A DNA stretch of 64,000 bases from Nocardioides sp. dk884. Lineage in GTDB: Bacteria; Actinomycetota; Actinomycetes; Propionibacteriales; Nocardioidaceae. A program made the position numbers and the translations under genes. Shown in pieces: positions 52,338 through 60,807 of the stretch. Where the stretch lies: contig NZ_CP045649.1 of assembly GCF_009557055.1 (NCBI RefSeq), forward strand, positions 967,501 through 1,031,500, in the 5' to 3' direction. Each line of letters begins with the position of its first letter. Position 1 is the first letter of the stretch. The notes beneath the pieces were generated by a model. That model was not told the origin of the DNA and did no database searches. It worked only from the letters and a program-made list of their open reading frames with translations.

Positions 52338-53387
52338 ATGCACCAGAACGGACTGAGCCGCCGCAGCGTCCTCTCGTGGGCCGCCGGCCTCGGGGTCGCG
52401 ATCCCCACCGCCTCGCTGCTGAGCGCCTGCGGCGGTGACAACGCGGGCGGCGGTGGCGGCGGGGGGACCGGGCGCACCTACCAGACGGCGCTGGGCTACA
52501 ACGTCGGCAACTGCCCGGAGATGGTGGCCCGCGAGGCCGGCTTCTTCAAGGACCTCGGCCTCGACGTCGACGTGATCTCCTCGACCGGCACCCCGCAGGC
52601 GATGTCCGGGCTGATCGCCGGCTCGACGGCCTACACCCGCTTCCAGTCGATCAGCGCGCTGATCACGATCGCCAACGAGGACGCGCCGTTCGTCGCCATC
52701 GGGATGCCGGTGCAGCGCACGGCCTTCGAGCTGCAGTCGATGGCCGAGTCGCCGATCACCGAGATCGGCGAGCTCGAGGGCAAGGCGGTCGGCGTCGTCT
52801 CGGCCGGCGGCACCACCGACCAGCTGATCGACCTGATGGCCGTCCAGGCCGGCATCGACCCGAAGGCCATCGAGCGCAAGGTCACCGGCCTCGGCACCGC
52901 GGCGTACCAGTTCGCGGCGAAGGACGACGTGGCCGCCTGGATCGGCAGCGCGGCCGAGCGCGAGGCGCTCGAGGAGGCCGGCAGCGGCGTGCACGCGTGG
53001 AACTTCGACGACGTGATGCCGGTTCCCGCGGACACCTACCTCACCACCCGCGACGAGCTCGACCAGCACCGCGACGTCGTCGTCAAGGTGCTGGCCGGGT
53101 TCTACCAGGCACTGGAGTTCGTCTGCGAGGAGTCCAACGACTCCCAGACCATCGAGTGGATCCGCAAGTACAACCGCGAGATCACCCCGGAGGACGCCCA
53201 GGAGCAGCTCGACCTGGTGCGCCCGCTCTACCTCGCCCGCGGCCAGAAGCAGCTGATGGCGCTGCACCCGCAGGAGTGGGAGCAGATGCAGGACGCGCTG
53301 CTCGGCGCCAAGCTGATCACCCGGGAGGCCGACCTCTCCAAGGTCGTCTATCCCGACCTCCTCGCCGAGGCGAAGGCGCTGCTGTGA
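52338..53387 (+). CDS. NMT1/THI5-like ABC substrate-binding lipoprotein
   Basis: A 349-residue exported binding protein. The leader has a twin-arginine stretch (SRRSVLSWAAG) and the lipobox L-S-A-C (Cys31), followed by a Gly-rich linker. The mature part has the NMT1 pattern NCPEMVAREAGFFKDLGLDVDVI, TPQAMSGLIAGSTAYTRF and GKAVGVVSAGGTTDQLI. It supplies substrate to the permease encoded upstream. AGGAGA lies before ATG 52338, and its stop overlaps the next GTG. Confidence 0.93.
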   Translation: MHQNGLSRRSVLSWAAGLGVAIPTASLLSACGGDNAGGGGGGGTGRTYQTALGYNVGNCPEMVAREAGFFKDLGLDVDVISSTGTPQAMSGLIAGSTAYTRFQSISALITIANEDAPFVAIGMPVQRTAFELQSMAESPITEIGELEGKAVGVVSAGGTTDQLIDLMAVQAGIDPKAIERKVTGLGTAAYQFAAKDDVAAWIGSAAEREALEEAGSGVHAWNFDDVMPVPADTYLTTRDELDQHRDVVVKVLAGFYQALEFVCEESNDSQTIEWIRKYNREITPEDAQEQLDLVRPLYLARGQKQLMALHPQEWEQMQDALLGAKLITREADLSKVVYPDLLAEAKALL

Positions 53388-54409
53388 GCGCCCCTCGCTT
53401 CCGCGCCCTGGCCCTGCAGACCGCCTGCCATGCGATCAACGAGTGCCCCGACACCGCGTCAGCGCGCTCGGCGATGCTGGCCGCCGTCGACCGCATCCAC
53501 GGGGAGGTGCTGGCCTCCCGGGCCAGCGTCGGCCAGGACCTGCGCCTGGTGGTGCTGCCCGAGTACGTGCTGTCCGGGCCGCCGATGGGGGAGGCCCTGC
53601 CGGTCTGGGCCGAGCGCGCCGCGCTGGACCCGGACGGGCCGGAGTACCAGCGGCTCGCGGCGATCGCCCAGGACGCCGGGGTGTTCCTCGCGGTCAACAA
53701 CTACGAGACCGACCAGCACTTCCCGGGGGTGTACTTCCAGGCCTGCGTGATCTTCGGGCCGACCGGTGAGCTGCTGCTGCGCTACCGCCGGCTCAACTCG
53801 ATGTGGGCGGTGACCCCGCACGACGTGCTGGACCGCTACCTGGAGATCTACGGCGAGGACGCGCTGTTCCCGGTCGCCGACACCGAGATCGGCCGGCTCG
53901 CGCCGATCGCCTCGGAGGAGATCCTCTACCCCGAGATCGCGCGCTGCTTCGCGATGCGGGGGGCGGAGATCTTCGTGCACAGCTCCTCGGAGGTGGCCAG
54001 CGGCCTGCAGTCGCCGAAGAACGTGGCGAAGCTGGCGCGCGCCCTCGAGAACAGCGCGTACGTCGTGTCGGCCAACACCGCCGGGCTCTACGGCACCTCG
54101 CTGCCCCCGCAGTCCGGCGACGGCAGCAGCAAGATCGTCGACCACCGCGGGTTGGTGCTGGCCGAGGCGGTCCAGGGCCCGTCGATGGCGGCCAACGCGG
54201 AGATCGACCTGGCCTCGCTGCGGGCGTTCCGGCGCCGGGTGGCCATGGAGAACGTGCTGGCGCGCCAGCGCTTCGAGCTCTACGCCCCGACGTACGCCGG
54301 GACGAGCGTGCACCCGGCCAACACCGTCACGGGTGTCCCGGACCGCGCGCACTTCCGCAGCACCCAGGAGAGCGTCATCCGCGGCCTCGAGGCCCGCGGC
54401 ATCATCTGA
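53384..54409 (+). CDS. nitrilase-superfamily protein lacking the catalytic Cys and Lys
   Basis: A 341-residue protein with the carbon-nitrogen hydrolase fold. The glutamate of the triad is present (E60 in VVLPEYV). The position of the lysine is Arg (YRRLN, R136), and the position of the nucleophilic Cys is Ser (IASEEILYPE, S177). It therefore looks unable to do standard nitrilase or amidase chemistry. The downstream structural motifs (MRGAEIFVHSSSE, ALENSAYVVSANTAG) are well kept, so it is under selection. GTG 53384 overlaps the binding protein stop. It could have a different reaction or a regulatory or binding role. Confidence 0.88.
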   Translation: MSAPRFRALALQTACHAINECPDTASARSAMLAAVDRIHGEVLASRASVGQDLRLVVLPEYVLSGPPMGEALPVWAERAALDPDGPEYQRLAAIAQDAGVFLAVNNYETDQHFPGVYFQACVIFGPTGELLLRYRRLNSMWAVTPHDVLDRYLEIYGEDALFPVADTEIGRLAPIASEEILYPEIARCFAMRGAEIFVHSSSEVASGLQSPKNVAKLARALENSAYVVSANTAGLYGTSLPPQSGDGSSKIVDHRGLVLAEAVQGPSMAANAEIDLASLRAFRRRVAMENVLARQRFELYAPTYAGTSVHPANTVTGVPDRAHFRSTQESVIRGLEARGII

Positions 54410-54430
54410 TCCCAGCCGAGGAGATCGCAC

Positions 54431-54901
54431 ATGAGCACCACCATCAACGACATCCTGCGCGAGAAGGTCGCCGGGGTGTGGGCGGGCACCTACACGGTGC
54501 TGCGACCCGACGGCACCCTGGTCGAGAAGTTCGACAGCCGCCAGGAGGGCCGGATGGCGGGCACCACCTGGACCGAGCGGGTCACCTACCTGCGCGCCGG
54601 GCAGGAGCCCTACGAGCACTACTACCACGCGACCGTCGAGGGCGACTCGGTCCGCTTCCACAACTCCGACATGTGGGGCGAGACCAGCCGGGTCGGCGCG
54701 GAGGCGGTGATCTTCTCCTTCGGGTGGAAGGACCGCCCCGACGAGCGGATCATCGAGGTCACCCGGCCCGACGGCGACTACCGGACCCGGGTCTGGCAGC
54801 ACTTCGAGAACGGCGAGCTGAGCAAGCTCACGATCATCGAGGAGCGCCGGGTGCCCGGTGCTGAGGCGGTCCGCTGGGACCCCGAGCAGAACCCGGTCTG
54901 A
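54431..54901 (+). CDS. uncharacterised protein, lipocalin-like beta-barrel suspected
   Basis: A 156-residue protein that I do not recognise. It has alternating short beta-strand-like segments (VAGVWAGTYTVLRPDG, WTERVTYLRAG, YYHATVEGDSVRFHN, RIIEVTRPDGDY, KLTIIEERR) and an N-terminal helix, a layout reminiscent of lipocalin or nitrobindin-like barrels. There is no signal peptide. ATG 54431 has GAGGAGA 9 bases upstream. It lies in the same operon as the nitrilase-like gene and the SDR and may bind a pathway intermediate; that is a guess. Confidence 0.8.
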   Translation: MSTTINDILREKVAGVWAGTYTVLRPDGTLVEKFDSRQEGRMAGTTWTERVTYLRAGQEPYEHYYHATVEGDSVRFHNSDMWGETSRVGAEAVIFSFGWKDRPDERIIEVTRPDGDYRTRVWQHFENGELSKLTIIEERRVPGAEAVRWDPEQNPV

Positions 54902-54906
54902 GCCCG

Positions 54907-55626
54907 GTGCCAGGGACGATCCTCATCACCGGCGGCGGCACCGGCCTCGGTGCCGCGACCGCCCGGCTCCTCGGCGCGCTCGGGTGGACGGTGCACGTCG
55001 CCGGGCGCAGGGCAGCACCGTTGGACGCCGTCGTCGCGGAGGTCCGCGCGGGCGGCGGCCGGGCTGAGGCGCACGTGCTCGACGTGCGCGACGCCGAGGC
55101 CTGCGTCCGGGTGGTCGCGGACGTGGTGGCCTCCTCCGGGAGGCTCGACGCCCTGGTCAACAACGCCGGGGTGTTCCGGCGCGGCACCGCCACCGGGGTC
55201 AGCGCCGAGGACTGGTCGACGACCCTCGAGGTGAACCTCACCGGCGCGCTGCACGCCCTGCAGGCCGCCGTCGCCCAGATGCGGTGCCAGGCGCCGGTCG
55301 ACGGCTGCCGCGGGCAGGTGCTCAACGTCAACTCCGGCGCCGGGCTGCGCGGCTACGAGCCCGGCGCCGCCTACACCGCCTCCAAGTTCGGCCTGCTCGG
55401 GCTCTCCGACGCGCTGCGCCTGGAGGTCGCGCCCGACCAGGTCAAGGTCACCGACGTGGTGGTCGCCGCCGCGGTCGAGAGCGACCTCTCGACCGGCGGC
55501 TCGGTACGCCGGCTGCCGGCGCTCACCGTGGCGCAGGTCGTCCTGAGCGTGCTGACGATGCCCGGCGCCGCCGTGCTCAGCCGGGTCGACCTCACCCAGC
55601 TGCCCGAGCCGCCGACCCTGCCCTGA
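54907..55626 (+). CDS. SDR-family oxidoreductase of the catabolic cluster
   Basis: A 239-residue short-chain dehydrogenase. The cofactor loop is TGGGTGLGAAT, with NNAGVFRRG, NVNSGAGLRG and YTASKFGLLG. The A-G-R-R after the second strand points to NADP. It starts at GTG 54907, six bases after the lipocalin-like gene. It may oxidise an alcohol upstream of the aldehyde dehydrogenase. Confidence 0.9.
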   Translation: MPGTILITGGGTGLGAATARLLGALGWTVHVAGRRAAPLDAVVAEVRAGGGRAEAHVLDVRDAEACVRVVADVVASSGRLDALVNNAGVFRRGTATGVSAEDWSTTLEVNLTGALHALQAAVAQMRCQAPVDGCRGQVLNVNSGAGLRGYEPGAAYTASKFGLLGLSDALRLEVAPDQVKVTDVVVAAAVESDLSTGGSVRRLPALTVAQVVLSVLTMPGAAVLSRVDLTQLPEPPTLP

Positions 55627-55686
55627 TCACCACCGACGGGGCCCGACCGGGCGTCCGTCCCCGCCGTACAGCAGAGGAGCACGAGA

Positions 55687-57036
55687 GTGGAGCACGAGAT
55701 CGTCACCGCGGTGAGCGACGTACGCGCCCGGGTCGCCGACTGGGTGGCGCGCGGCGTGGAGGGCCGCATCGAGGTCCTCGCGCAGTGGGCGGATGAGCTG
55801 CGGGCCCGCCGTACCGAGCTGGTGGCAGGGCTGGTGGCCGACACCGGCCGGATCGCGCTCTCCGAGATGGAGATCGACTCCGTGCTGGCCTCCATCGAGC
55901 GCCAGTCGGGGTGGGCCCGCGACCTGCTCGGCGGGCCCTCGGGCCGGCCGAGCAGCGACGGCAGCGTGCTGATCACCGACGCGCCCGTGCCGCTCGGCGT
56001 GGTCGGGGTGATCTCGCCGTGGAACTTCCCGCTCCAGCTCGCCCTCATCGACGCGGTCCCCGCGCTGCTGGCCGGGTGCCCGGTGGTCGTGAAGCCGAGC
56101 GAGGTCACCCCCGGCTTCGTGCCGGCGCTGCAGGCGAGCATCGCCGCGGTCCCGGGCCTGGCGGAGGTGCTGGTCGTCGTGGAGGGCGGCCCGGAGGCCG
56201 GTCGGGAGCTGGTGTCGTGCGTGGACGCGGTCTGTTTCACCGGCAGCGTGCGCACCGGGCAGGCCGTGGCCGTCGCGGCCGCGGAGGCGTTCGTGCCGTC
56301 GTTCCTCGAGCTTGGTGGGAAGGACGCCGTGATCGTCGCGGCCGACGCCGACCTCGACATCGCGAGCTCGGCGATCCTGTGGGGCTCCACCGCCAACACC
56401 GGGCAGTCGTGCATGTCCCTGGAGCGGGTGTACGCCGAGCGCGCGGTCGCCGAGGAGCTCGTCGAGCTGATCGTGCGCAAGGCCGCCGCGGTGCGGCTCG
56501 CCGTACCGACCCCCGCCGACGGCGAGATGGGCCCGTTCATCGATGCGCGGCAGGCGGCGGTCGTCGCCGAGCACATCCGGGACGCGGTCGAGCGCGGTGC
56601 CGTGGTGCGCCACGGGGGCGAGGTCGAGGAGCACGGCGGGCGGCCCTACCTGCGCCCCACCGTGCTGTCCGGCGTCGACCACACGATGACGGTGATGACC
56701 GAGGAGACCTTCGGCCCGGTGATCCCGGTGATGGCCGTCGACGACCTCGACCAGGCGGTCGCGCTGGCCAACGACACCCGCTACGGGCTCTCGGGTGCCG
56801 TCTTCGGCAGCCGTGAGGTCGCCCAGGGCGTCGCCGCCCGCCTCGAGGCGGGCGGCGTCAGCATCAACGACGTGTGCCTGACCGGTCTGGTCCCGGAGGG
56901 GGAGAAGCAGGCGTTCAAGCTCTCCGGTCTCGGCCCGAGCCGGATGGGCCCGGCCTCGGTGCGCCGCTTCCTGCGCCAGCGGGTGCTGCTGACCCGCGAG
57001 GAGCCGAAGCTGCAGCCGTGGTGGTACGAGGCCTGA
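55687..57036 (+). CDS. aldehyde dehydrogenase family protein
   Basis: A 449-residue NAD(P)-dependent dehydrogenase, somewhat shorter than the usual 480-500. The active site is complete: N113 in SPWNFPLQ, E208 in FLELGGKDA and C242 in GQSCMSLER. PVVVKPSEVTP binds the cofactor. The C-terminal FPEGEKQ-type segment is VPEGEKQAFKLSG. GTG 55687 has GAGGAGCACGAGA upstream. It is the last gene of the cluster's rightward operon and should convert a pathway aldehyde to an acid. Confidence 0.93.
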   Translation: MEHEIVTAVSDVRARVADWVARGVEGRIEVLAQWADELRARRTELVAGLVADTGRIALSEMEIDSVLASIERQSGWARDLLGGPSGRPSSDGSVLITDAPVPLGVVGVISPWNFPLQLALIDAVPALLAGCPVVVKPSEVTPGFVPALQASIAAVPGLAEVLVVVEGGPEAGRELVSCVDAVCFTGSVRTGQAVAVAAAEAFVPSFLELGGKDAVIVAADADLDIASSAILWGSTANTGQSCMSLERVYAERAVAEELVELIVRKAAAVRLAVPTPADGEMGPFIDARQAAVVAEHIRDAVERGAVVRHGGEVEEHGGRPYLRPTVLSGVDHTMTVMTEETFGPVIPVMAVDDLDQAVALANDTRYGLSGAVFGSREVAQGVAARLEAGGVSINDVCLTGLVPEGEKQAFKLSGLGPSRMGPASVRRFLRQRVLLTREEPKLQPWWYEA

Positions 57037-57058
57037 GCCCCGCGTCACCTCTCGCACC

Positions 57059-57829
57059 TCACCAGGGCTGGATGCCCTCGTCGTCGCGGAAGGTGCCGGT
57101 CGGTCCGCCGTCGGGCAGCGTCGCGAGCTGGAGGAAGACCGCGGCGCCCTGCTCGGGCGTGCGGTGGCCCTGGAAGCCGTTGAGGTCGGTGGCGACGTAG
57201 CCGGGGCAGCCGGCGTTGATGAGGATGCCGGTGTCGGCGAGCTCCTTGGCGTACTGGATCGTGACGGCGTTGAGGAAGGACTTGGATGGCGAGTACGCCG
57301 CCGAGATCGGGCCGACGGCATCGGCCTGGGCGGTCTGCAGGGTGAGCGAGCCGACCGTGCTGGAGACGTTGACGATGCGCGGTGAGGTCGCGCGACGCAG
57401 CGTCGGCAGCATCGCGTTGGTCACCCGGATCACGCCGACGACGTTGGTGTCGACGACCGCGAGGACCAGCTCGGGGCTCACCCGGGTCGGCTCCTGCGGC
57501 ACCCCGCCGGTGACGCCGGCGTTGTTGACGAGCACGTCGAGGCCGCCCTGGGCCTCGAGCTGGGCGGCCGCGGCGGCGACGCTGGCGTCGTCGGTGACGT
57601 CGAGGGGTACGCCGAACACGTCGAGGCCCTCGGCACGGAGCTTGGCCACGGCCTCCTCGCGGCGGCCGGTGTCGCGGGCACCGAGGCCCACGCGGAAGCC
57701 CCGGCGGGCGAGGCCCGCGGCGATCTCGTAGCCGATGCCCTTGTTGGCGCCGGTGACCAGCGCGGTCCTCGGCTCTGTCTGGTTGTCCTGGTTGGTCTGG
57801 GTGCTGTTCTCGGTGTTGTTCTCGGTCAT
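57059..57829 (-). CDS. SDR-family oxidoreductase, LysR-linked
   Basis: A 256-residue SDR of the carbonyl-reductase-like kind. After an unusual polar, Asn/Thr/Gln-rich tail (residues 2-19) it has TALVTGANKGIGYEIA, NNAGVTGG, NVSSTVGSLT and AYSPSKSFLNAV. It should reduce a ketone or aldehyde with NADPH. It is divergent from a LysR-type regulator and shares with it an ATAC-N7-GTAT box, so LysR control is likely. It converges on the ALDH gene with 22 bases between stops. Confidence 0.9.
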   Translation of the reverse strand: MTENNTENSTQTNQDNQTEPRTALVTGANKGIGYEIAAGLARRGFRVGLGARDTGRREEAVAKLRAEGLDVFGVPLDVTDDASVAAAAAQLEAQGGLDVLVNNAGVTGGVPQEPTRVSPELVLAVVDTNVVGVIRVTNAMLPTLRRATSPRIVNVSSTVGSLTLQTAQADAVGPISAAYSPSKSFLNAVTIQYAKELADTGILINAGCPGYVATDLNGFQGHRTPEQGAAVFLQLATLPDGGPTGTFRDDEGIQPW

Positions 57830-57884
57830 GCCTCGATCCTGTTCGCCACGCGCCGGGCGGGTCCAAGACCGATCGGGTGCTGCT

Positions 57885-57903
57885 CGATACCGGGGAGGTA
57901 TCG
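57885..57903. promoter_or_regulatory. LysR box CGATACC-N5-GGTATCG
   Basis: A perfect 7-5-7 inverted repeat that contains ATAC-N7-GTAT and the T-N11-A core of LysR-type regulator sites. It lies 26 bases before the LysR start and 55 bases before the divergent SDR start, where LysR proteins normally bind to regulate both. Confidence 0.75.
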
Positions 57904-57929
57904 CACCAGGTGGGGGTAGCCTCCGAGAG

Positions 57930-58775
57930 ATGGAGACCCGCGAGCTGCGCTACTTCCTCGCCGTCGCCGAGGAGTCGCACGTCGGCCGGGCCGCCCAGCG
58001 CCTCGGGATGGCCCAGCCGCCGCTGTCGCGCGCGATCGCCGGCCTGGAGCGGCGCCTCGACGCCGACCTGTTCGTGCGTACGCCGCGGGGGGTGAGCCTC
58101 ACCAGCGCGGGGGAGACCCTGCTGCGCGAGGGGCGCGCCGCGCTGCGCCGCGGTCGAGGCCGCGAGCGGCGCACCCGGCGTACCGCCGCGGCCGGGGCCC
58201 GGGCCCCGGTGATCCTCACCGCCAAGGCGGGCGCGTCGAGCGAGCTGATGGCCAAGCTGCTCGACGCCTATGCCACCGAGCCCGACGCCGTCGACGTCGA
58301 GGTCGTGCTGAGCCCGCCCGGACATCAGGCCGCGATGCTGCGCGACGGGCGCGCCGACGTCGCGATCCTGCACCAGCCCTTCGACGACACGAGTGGGTTC
58401 GACCTGGACCCGCTCACCGTCGAGGACCAGGTGCTGATCCTGCCCGCCGGTCACGCGGCCAGCGCCCGGACCGAGATGACGGTGGCCGAGGCCACCTCGA
58501 TCCCGGATCTGCCGCTGCCGCGGTGGCCGCACCTCGACGGCACCTACCCCGACGGACCCGGCCCCGAGCTACGCGACCTGACCCAGGTGCTCCAGCTGGT
58601 ACGCCTCGGCCGCACCGCGCTGGTGCTGCCCGAGTCCGCGCGCGCCAACCTGCGTGACGGCCTCGCCGTCGTACCGCTCACGGACGCGCCGCAGGTCACC
58701 ACCGTCATCGCCTGGCCGCCGCACAGCACCTCGCCCGCCGTCGCCGGTCTGGTGCGGACCGCCGGGCGGTTGTGA
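57930..58775 (+). CDS. LysR-family transcriptional regulator
   Basis: A 281-residue LTTR. The N-terminal winged helix is METRELRYFLAVAEES, AAQRLGMAQPPLSRAIAGLERRL and LFVRTPRGVSLTSAGETLL. The effector domain follows from about residue 90 and is short. ATG 57930 is preceded by GAGAG. It probably controls the divergent SDR gene through the palindrome between them. Whether it also governs the catabolic cluster is not known. Confidence 0.93.
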   Translation: METRELRYFLAVAEESHVGRAAQRLGMAQPPLSRAIAGLERRLDADLFVRTPRGVSLTSAGETLLREGRAALRRGRGRERRTRRTAAAGARAPVILTAKAGASSELMAKLLDAYATEPDAVDVEVVLSPPGHQAAMLRDGRADVAILHQPFDDTSGFDLDPLTVEDQVLILPAGHAASARTEMTVAEATSIPDLPLPRWPHLDGTYPDGPGPELRDLTQVLQLVRLGRTALVLPESARANLRDGLAVVPLTDAPQVTTVIAWPPHSTSPAVAGLVRTAGRL

Positions 58776-58816
58776 GGGGCGCAGCCAGCGCACGATGATC
58801 GCCCGCTCCGGCCTGA

Positions 58817-59635
58817 TCAGGGCTTGTGCTGAGGGTGCGGAGCGGATCCTTCAACTCCAAGCGTCGGGCCGCGTGGTCGTTGCCTCGCCACCCGTCTGGT
58901 CAGGATCTCCGTGCCCAACTGGAGAGCCACGGCCACAGCGCCGAGGCCCAGTAGAAGAGCCCGGAACGATCCGAACCCGTCGAGGAACACGGCCCCGACG
59001 GTCGCAGCAGGGAGGACGACCAGGGCAAGGAGTCTGAGCGCCCACCAGCGTCGAGAACGCGGCGCACGGAAGACCGGCGACCGGGGGATCGCCTCGCCGG
59101 GCAGCTCTTCGAGGAACGCCGCAAACGGGGTACGCCCGATCAGCTCCTGCCGACCCGGATGCCGATGGATCTCCCCATCGTCTCCGTCCAAGAACCCCGC
59201 AGGGACAGGGATCTTCAGCTGCTCGACTGCCGCCCGCCACGACTGTTGGGGGTCGCCCCCGCCACGCAGAACGGCCGTCAGGCGGTGCGGATCCACGCCG
59301 AGCAGCGGTCCTATCCGGTCGGCAGTCGCACGAGCTCCCTCGAGGTCCAGCAGGTCCAATGAACTCGCGGACCATGCCGCGGTCCCTGCCTTCTCACCAT
59401 GGCTCCACACGGAGATCGTGCAGCGGTGACCGCGTCGCAGCACCACCGTGACACCAGCTCGGCGGCTCACTGATTCCGCCAGTGTGTCGAGGTGCGCCTC
59501 CCTCGGATCCAGGCACGCCAGCCACGTCCAGCCAGGATCGTGCGCAGGGACCAGGACGGTGCCGAACCTCTGGTGGCGAGAGGCCTCGGCAACGGTGCCC
59601 CGCGGCCCACGGACTGCCGCCAGTTCGACGCTCAT
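58817..59635 (-). CDS. uncharacterised membrane-anchored protein
   Basis: A 272-residue protein that I do not recognise. The first 190 residues are soluble (WTWLACLDPREAHLDTLAESV, TISVWSHGEKAGTAAW). Two transmembrane helices follow (LRLLALVVLPAATVGAVFL and ALLLGLGAVAVALQL), with a short basic C-terminal tail. ATG 59635 overlaps the stop of the upstream gene (ATGA), so the two form an operon. Codon use seems less extreme in GC than in the neighbours, which hints at acquisition by transfer. Confidence 0.75.
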   Translation of the reverse strand: MSVELAAVRGPRGTVAEASRHQRFGTVLVPAHDPGWTWLACLDPREAHLDTLAESVSRRAGVTVVLRRGHRCTISVWSHGEKAGTAAWSASSLDLLDLEGARATADRIGPLLGVDPHRLTAVLRGGGDPQQSWRAAVEQLKIPVPAGFLDGDDGEIHRHPGRQELIGRTPFAAFLEELPGEAIPRSPVFRAPRSRRWWALRLLALVVLPAATVGAVFLDGFGSFRALLLGLGAVAVALQLGTEILTRRVARQRPRGPTLGVEGSAPHPQHKP

Positions 59636-60645
59636 CGATGACCGGCAGCGATGTGTGTCGCGACCACGTCCCGAAGGCTCAGGAACTCTGTGCGTGCATC
59701 ACCGAAGTAACGCCACGGGTAGGACGCCGCCCGCGCGCCGATCGCGATGAACTGCGCATGAGCCGGGGCGAACTCCTTCTGGGCCAGGTGGACCCAGGCG
59801 AGCATGTTGCGGGTCTCGGCCACGCCGGCAGGGTCGGCGGTGTCGATTGATTCGATCCAGGCCGTTGCGCGCTCCACCGCCCCGTCGCGGTAGCTCATCC
59901 ATTCCGTGCGGTCCCTCTCGGTCGGGTCGAAGAGGTACTCCGTGAAGGCGACCAACGGCAGGGTGTGCAGTCGCGACGTCGCGGGGCGCCCAGCGCTCGC
60001 TTGCTCTGCGTACTGGAACATCGCCTCGCGACTCCCGTGGTGCTTCGGTGTCAGGTAGATCAGTGCGGAGCGGTGTCCGAGGAAATGGTCGGGATCGATG
60101 TCCACCAGGGTCGCGCGGCAGGCGTCGAAGTCGATCGCGTGGGCGTCGAGTCCCTTTGCGAGCACCAGCACCTGCGCCCATGGCTCGGGGTCTTCGGGCG
60201 CCGCAGCCATCGCGGCCTTCAACACCGCTGTGGCGTCGTCCAGCAGGGCCAAGAAAGCGCGTACCTGATCTTCTTCCAACAGGATCGCCCGATCGTCGCC
60301 CCTGACGTTCCATGCCTCGAGGATCATGCAGGTCGCGCGCACGAGGAGCTGGTCGGGACAGTGCGGGTCGGCCCGTCTCCAGTCCTCCAGCCAGGTGGGG
60401 AAGATGGACGCTCTGCGAGCAAGGTGTGCCACCGCCTGGCTCCGAGCAGCCCAGTCACCCCGCAGACGGAGTGCAGCAAGGAGGTCGGCCGCGGGCCCGA
60501 AGAGGCCGACTCCAGCTGCCGCGAGGGCATCGTGGAGAAAGGCCTCCGGCAGGTCGGTGACGACCTCGTCGTCCGGTACAAGCTGGGCTCTGATGCGGTC
60601 GCCGTTGCGATACAGCGCAGCAGTCCGCCGCAGGTTGTCAAACAT
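59632..60645 (-). CDS. uncharacterised helical-repeat (TPR-like) protein
   Basis: A 337-residue, almost all-helical protein with spaced pairs of helices, like tetratricopeptide or related repeats (DALAAAGVGLFGPAADLLAAL, PEPWAQVLVLAKGLDAHAIDF, NMLAWVHLAQKEFAPAHAQF). No signal peptide or catalytic motif is seen. I do not know the family. ATG 60645 follows GAGGGGGGCC and gives a clean start; upstream in-frame sequence is low quality. It overlaps the membrane protein gene by four bases. The two may form a protein-binding or sensing pair. Confidence 0.75.
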   Translation of the reverse strand: MFDNLRRTAALYRNGDRIRAQLVPDDEVVTDLPEAFLHDALAAAGVGLFGPAADLLAALRLRGDWAARSQAVAHLARRASIFPTWLEDWRRADPHCPDQLLVRATCMILEAWNVRGDDRAILLEEDQVRAFLALLDDATAVLKAAMAAAPEDPEPWAQVLVLAKGLDAHAIDFDACRATLVDIDPDHFLGHRSALIYLTPKHHGSREAMFQYAEQASAGRPATSRLHTLPLVAFTEYLFDPTERDRTEWMSYRDGAVERATAWIESIDTADPAGVAETRNMLAWVHLAQKEFAPAHAQFIAIGARAASYPWRYFGDARTEFLSLRDVVATHIAAGHR

Positions 60646-60807
60646 GGCCCCCCTCAGGTGATGCCTCAGCGATGCTAGTTCGTCGTGGCATGGCGCGCTG
60701 ACGCTCGACCAGGTCGCGCACATGTCAGGGGTCACATGCCCGGGAGATGTCACACGGCATGGCTGCCGGCAGGCGAACGCCAAGACGGTCGTGAAGGGCC
60801 GGTCGGC

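Noticed and set aside
51450..53267. A 605-codon minus-strand open frame opposite the ABC importer
   Set aside because: It overlaps the ATPase end, the permease and most of the binding protein, which carry unambiguous motifs; its own composition is non-protein-like.
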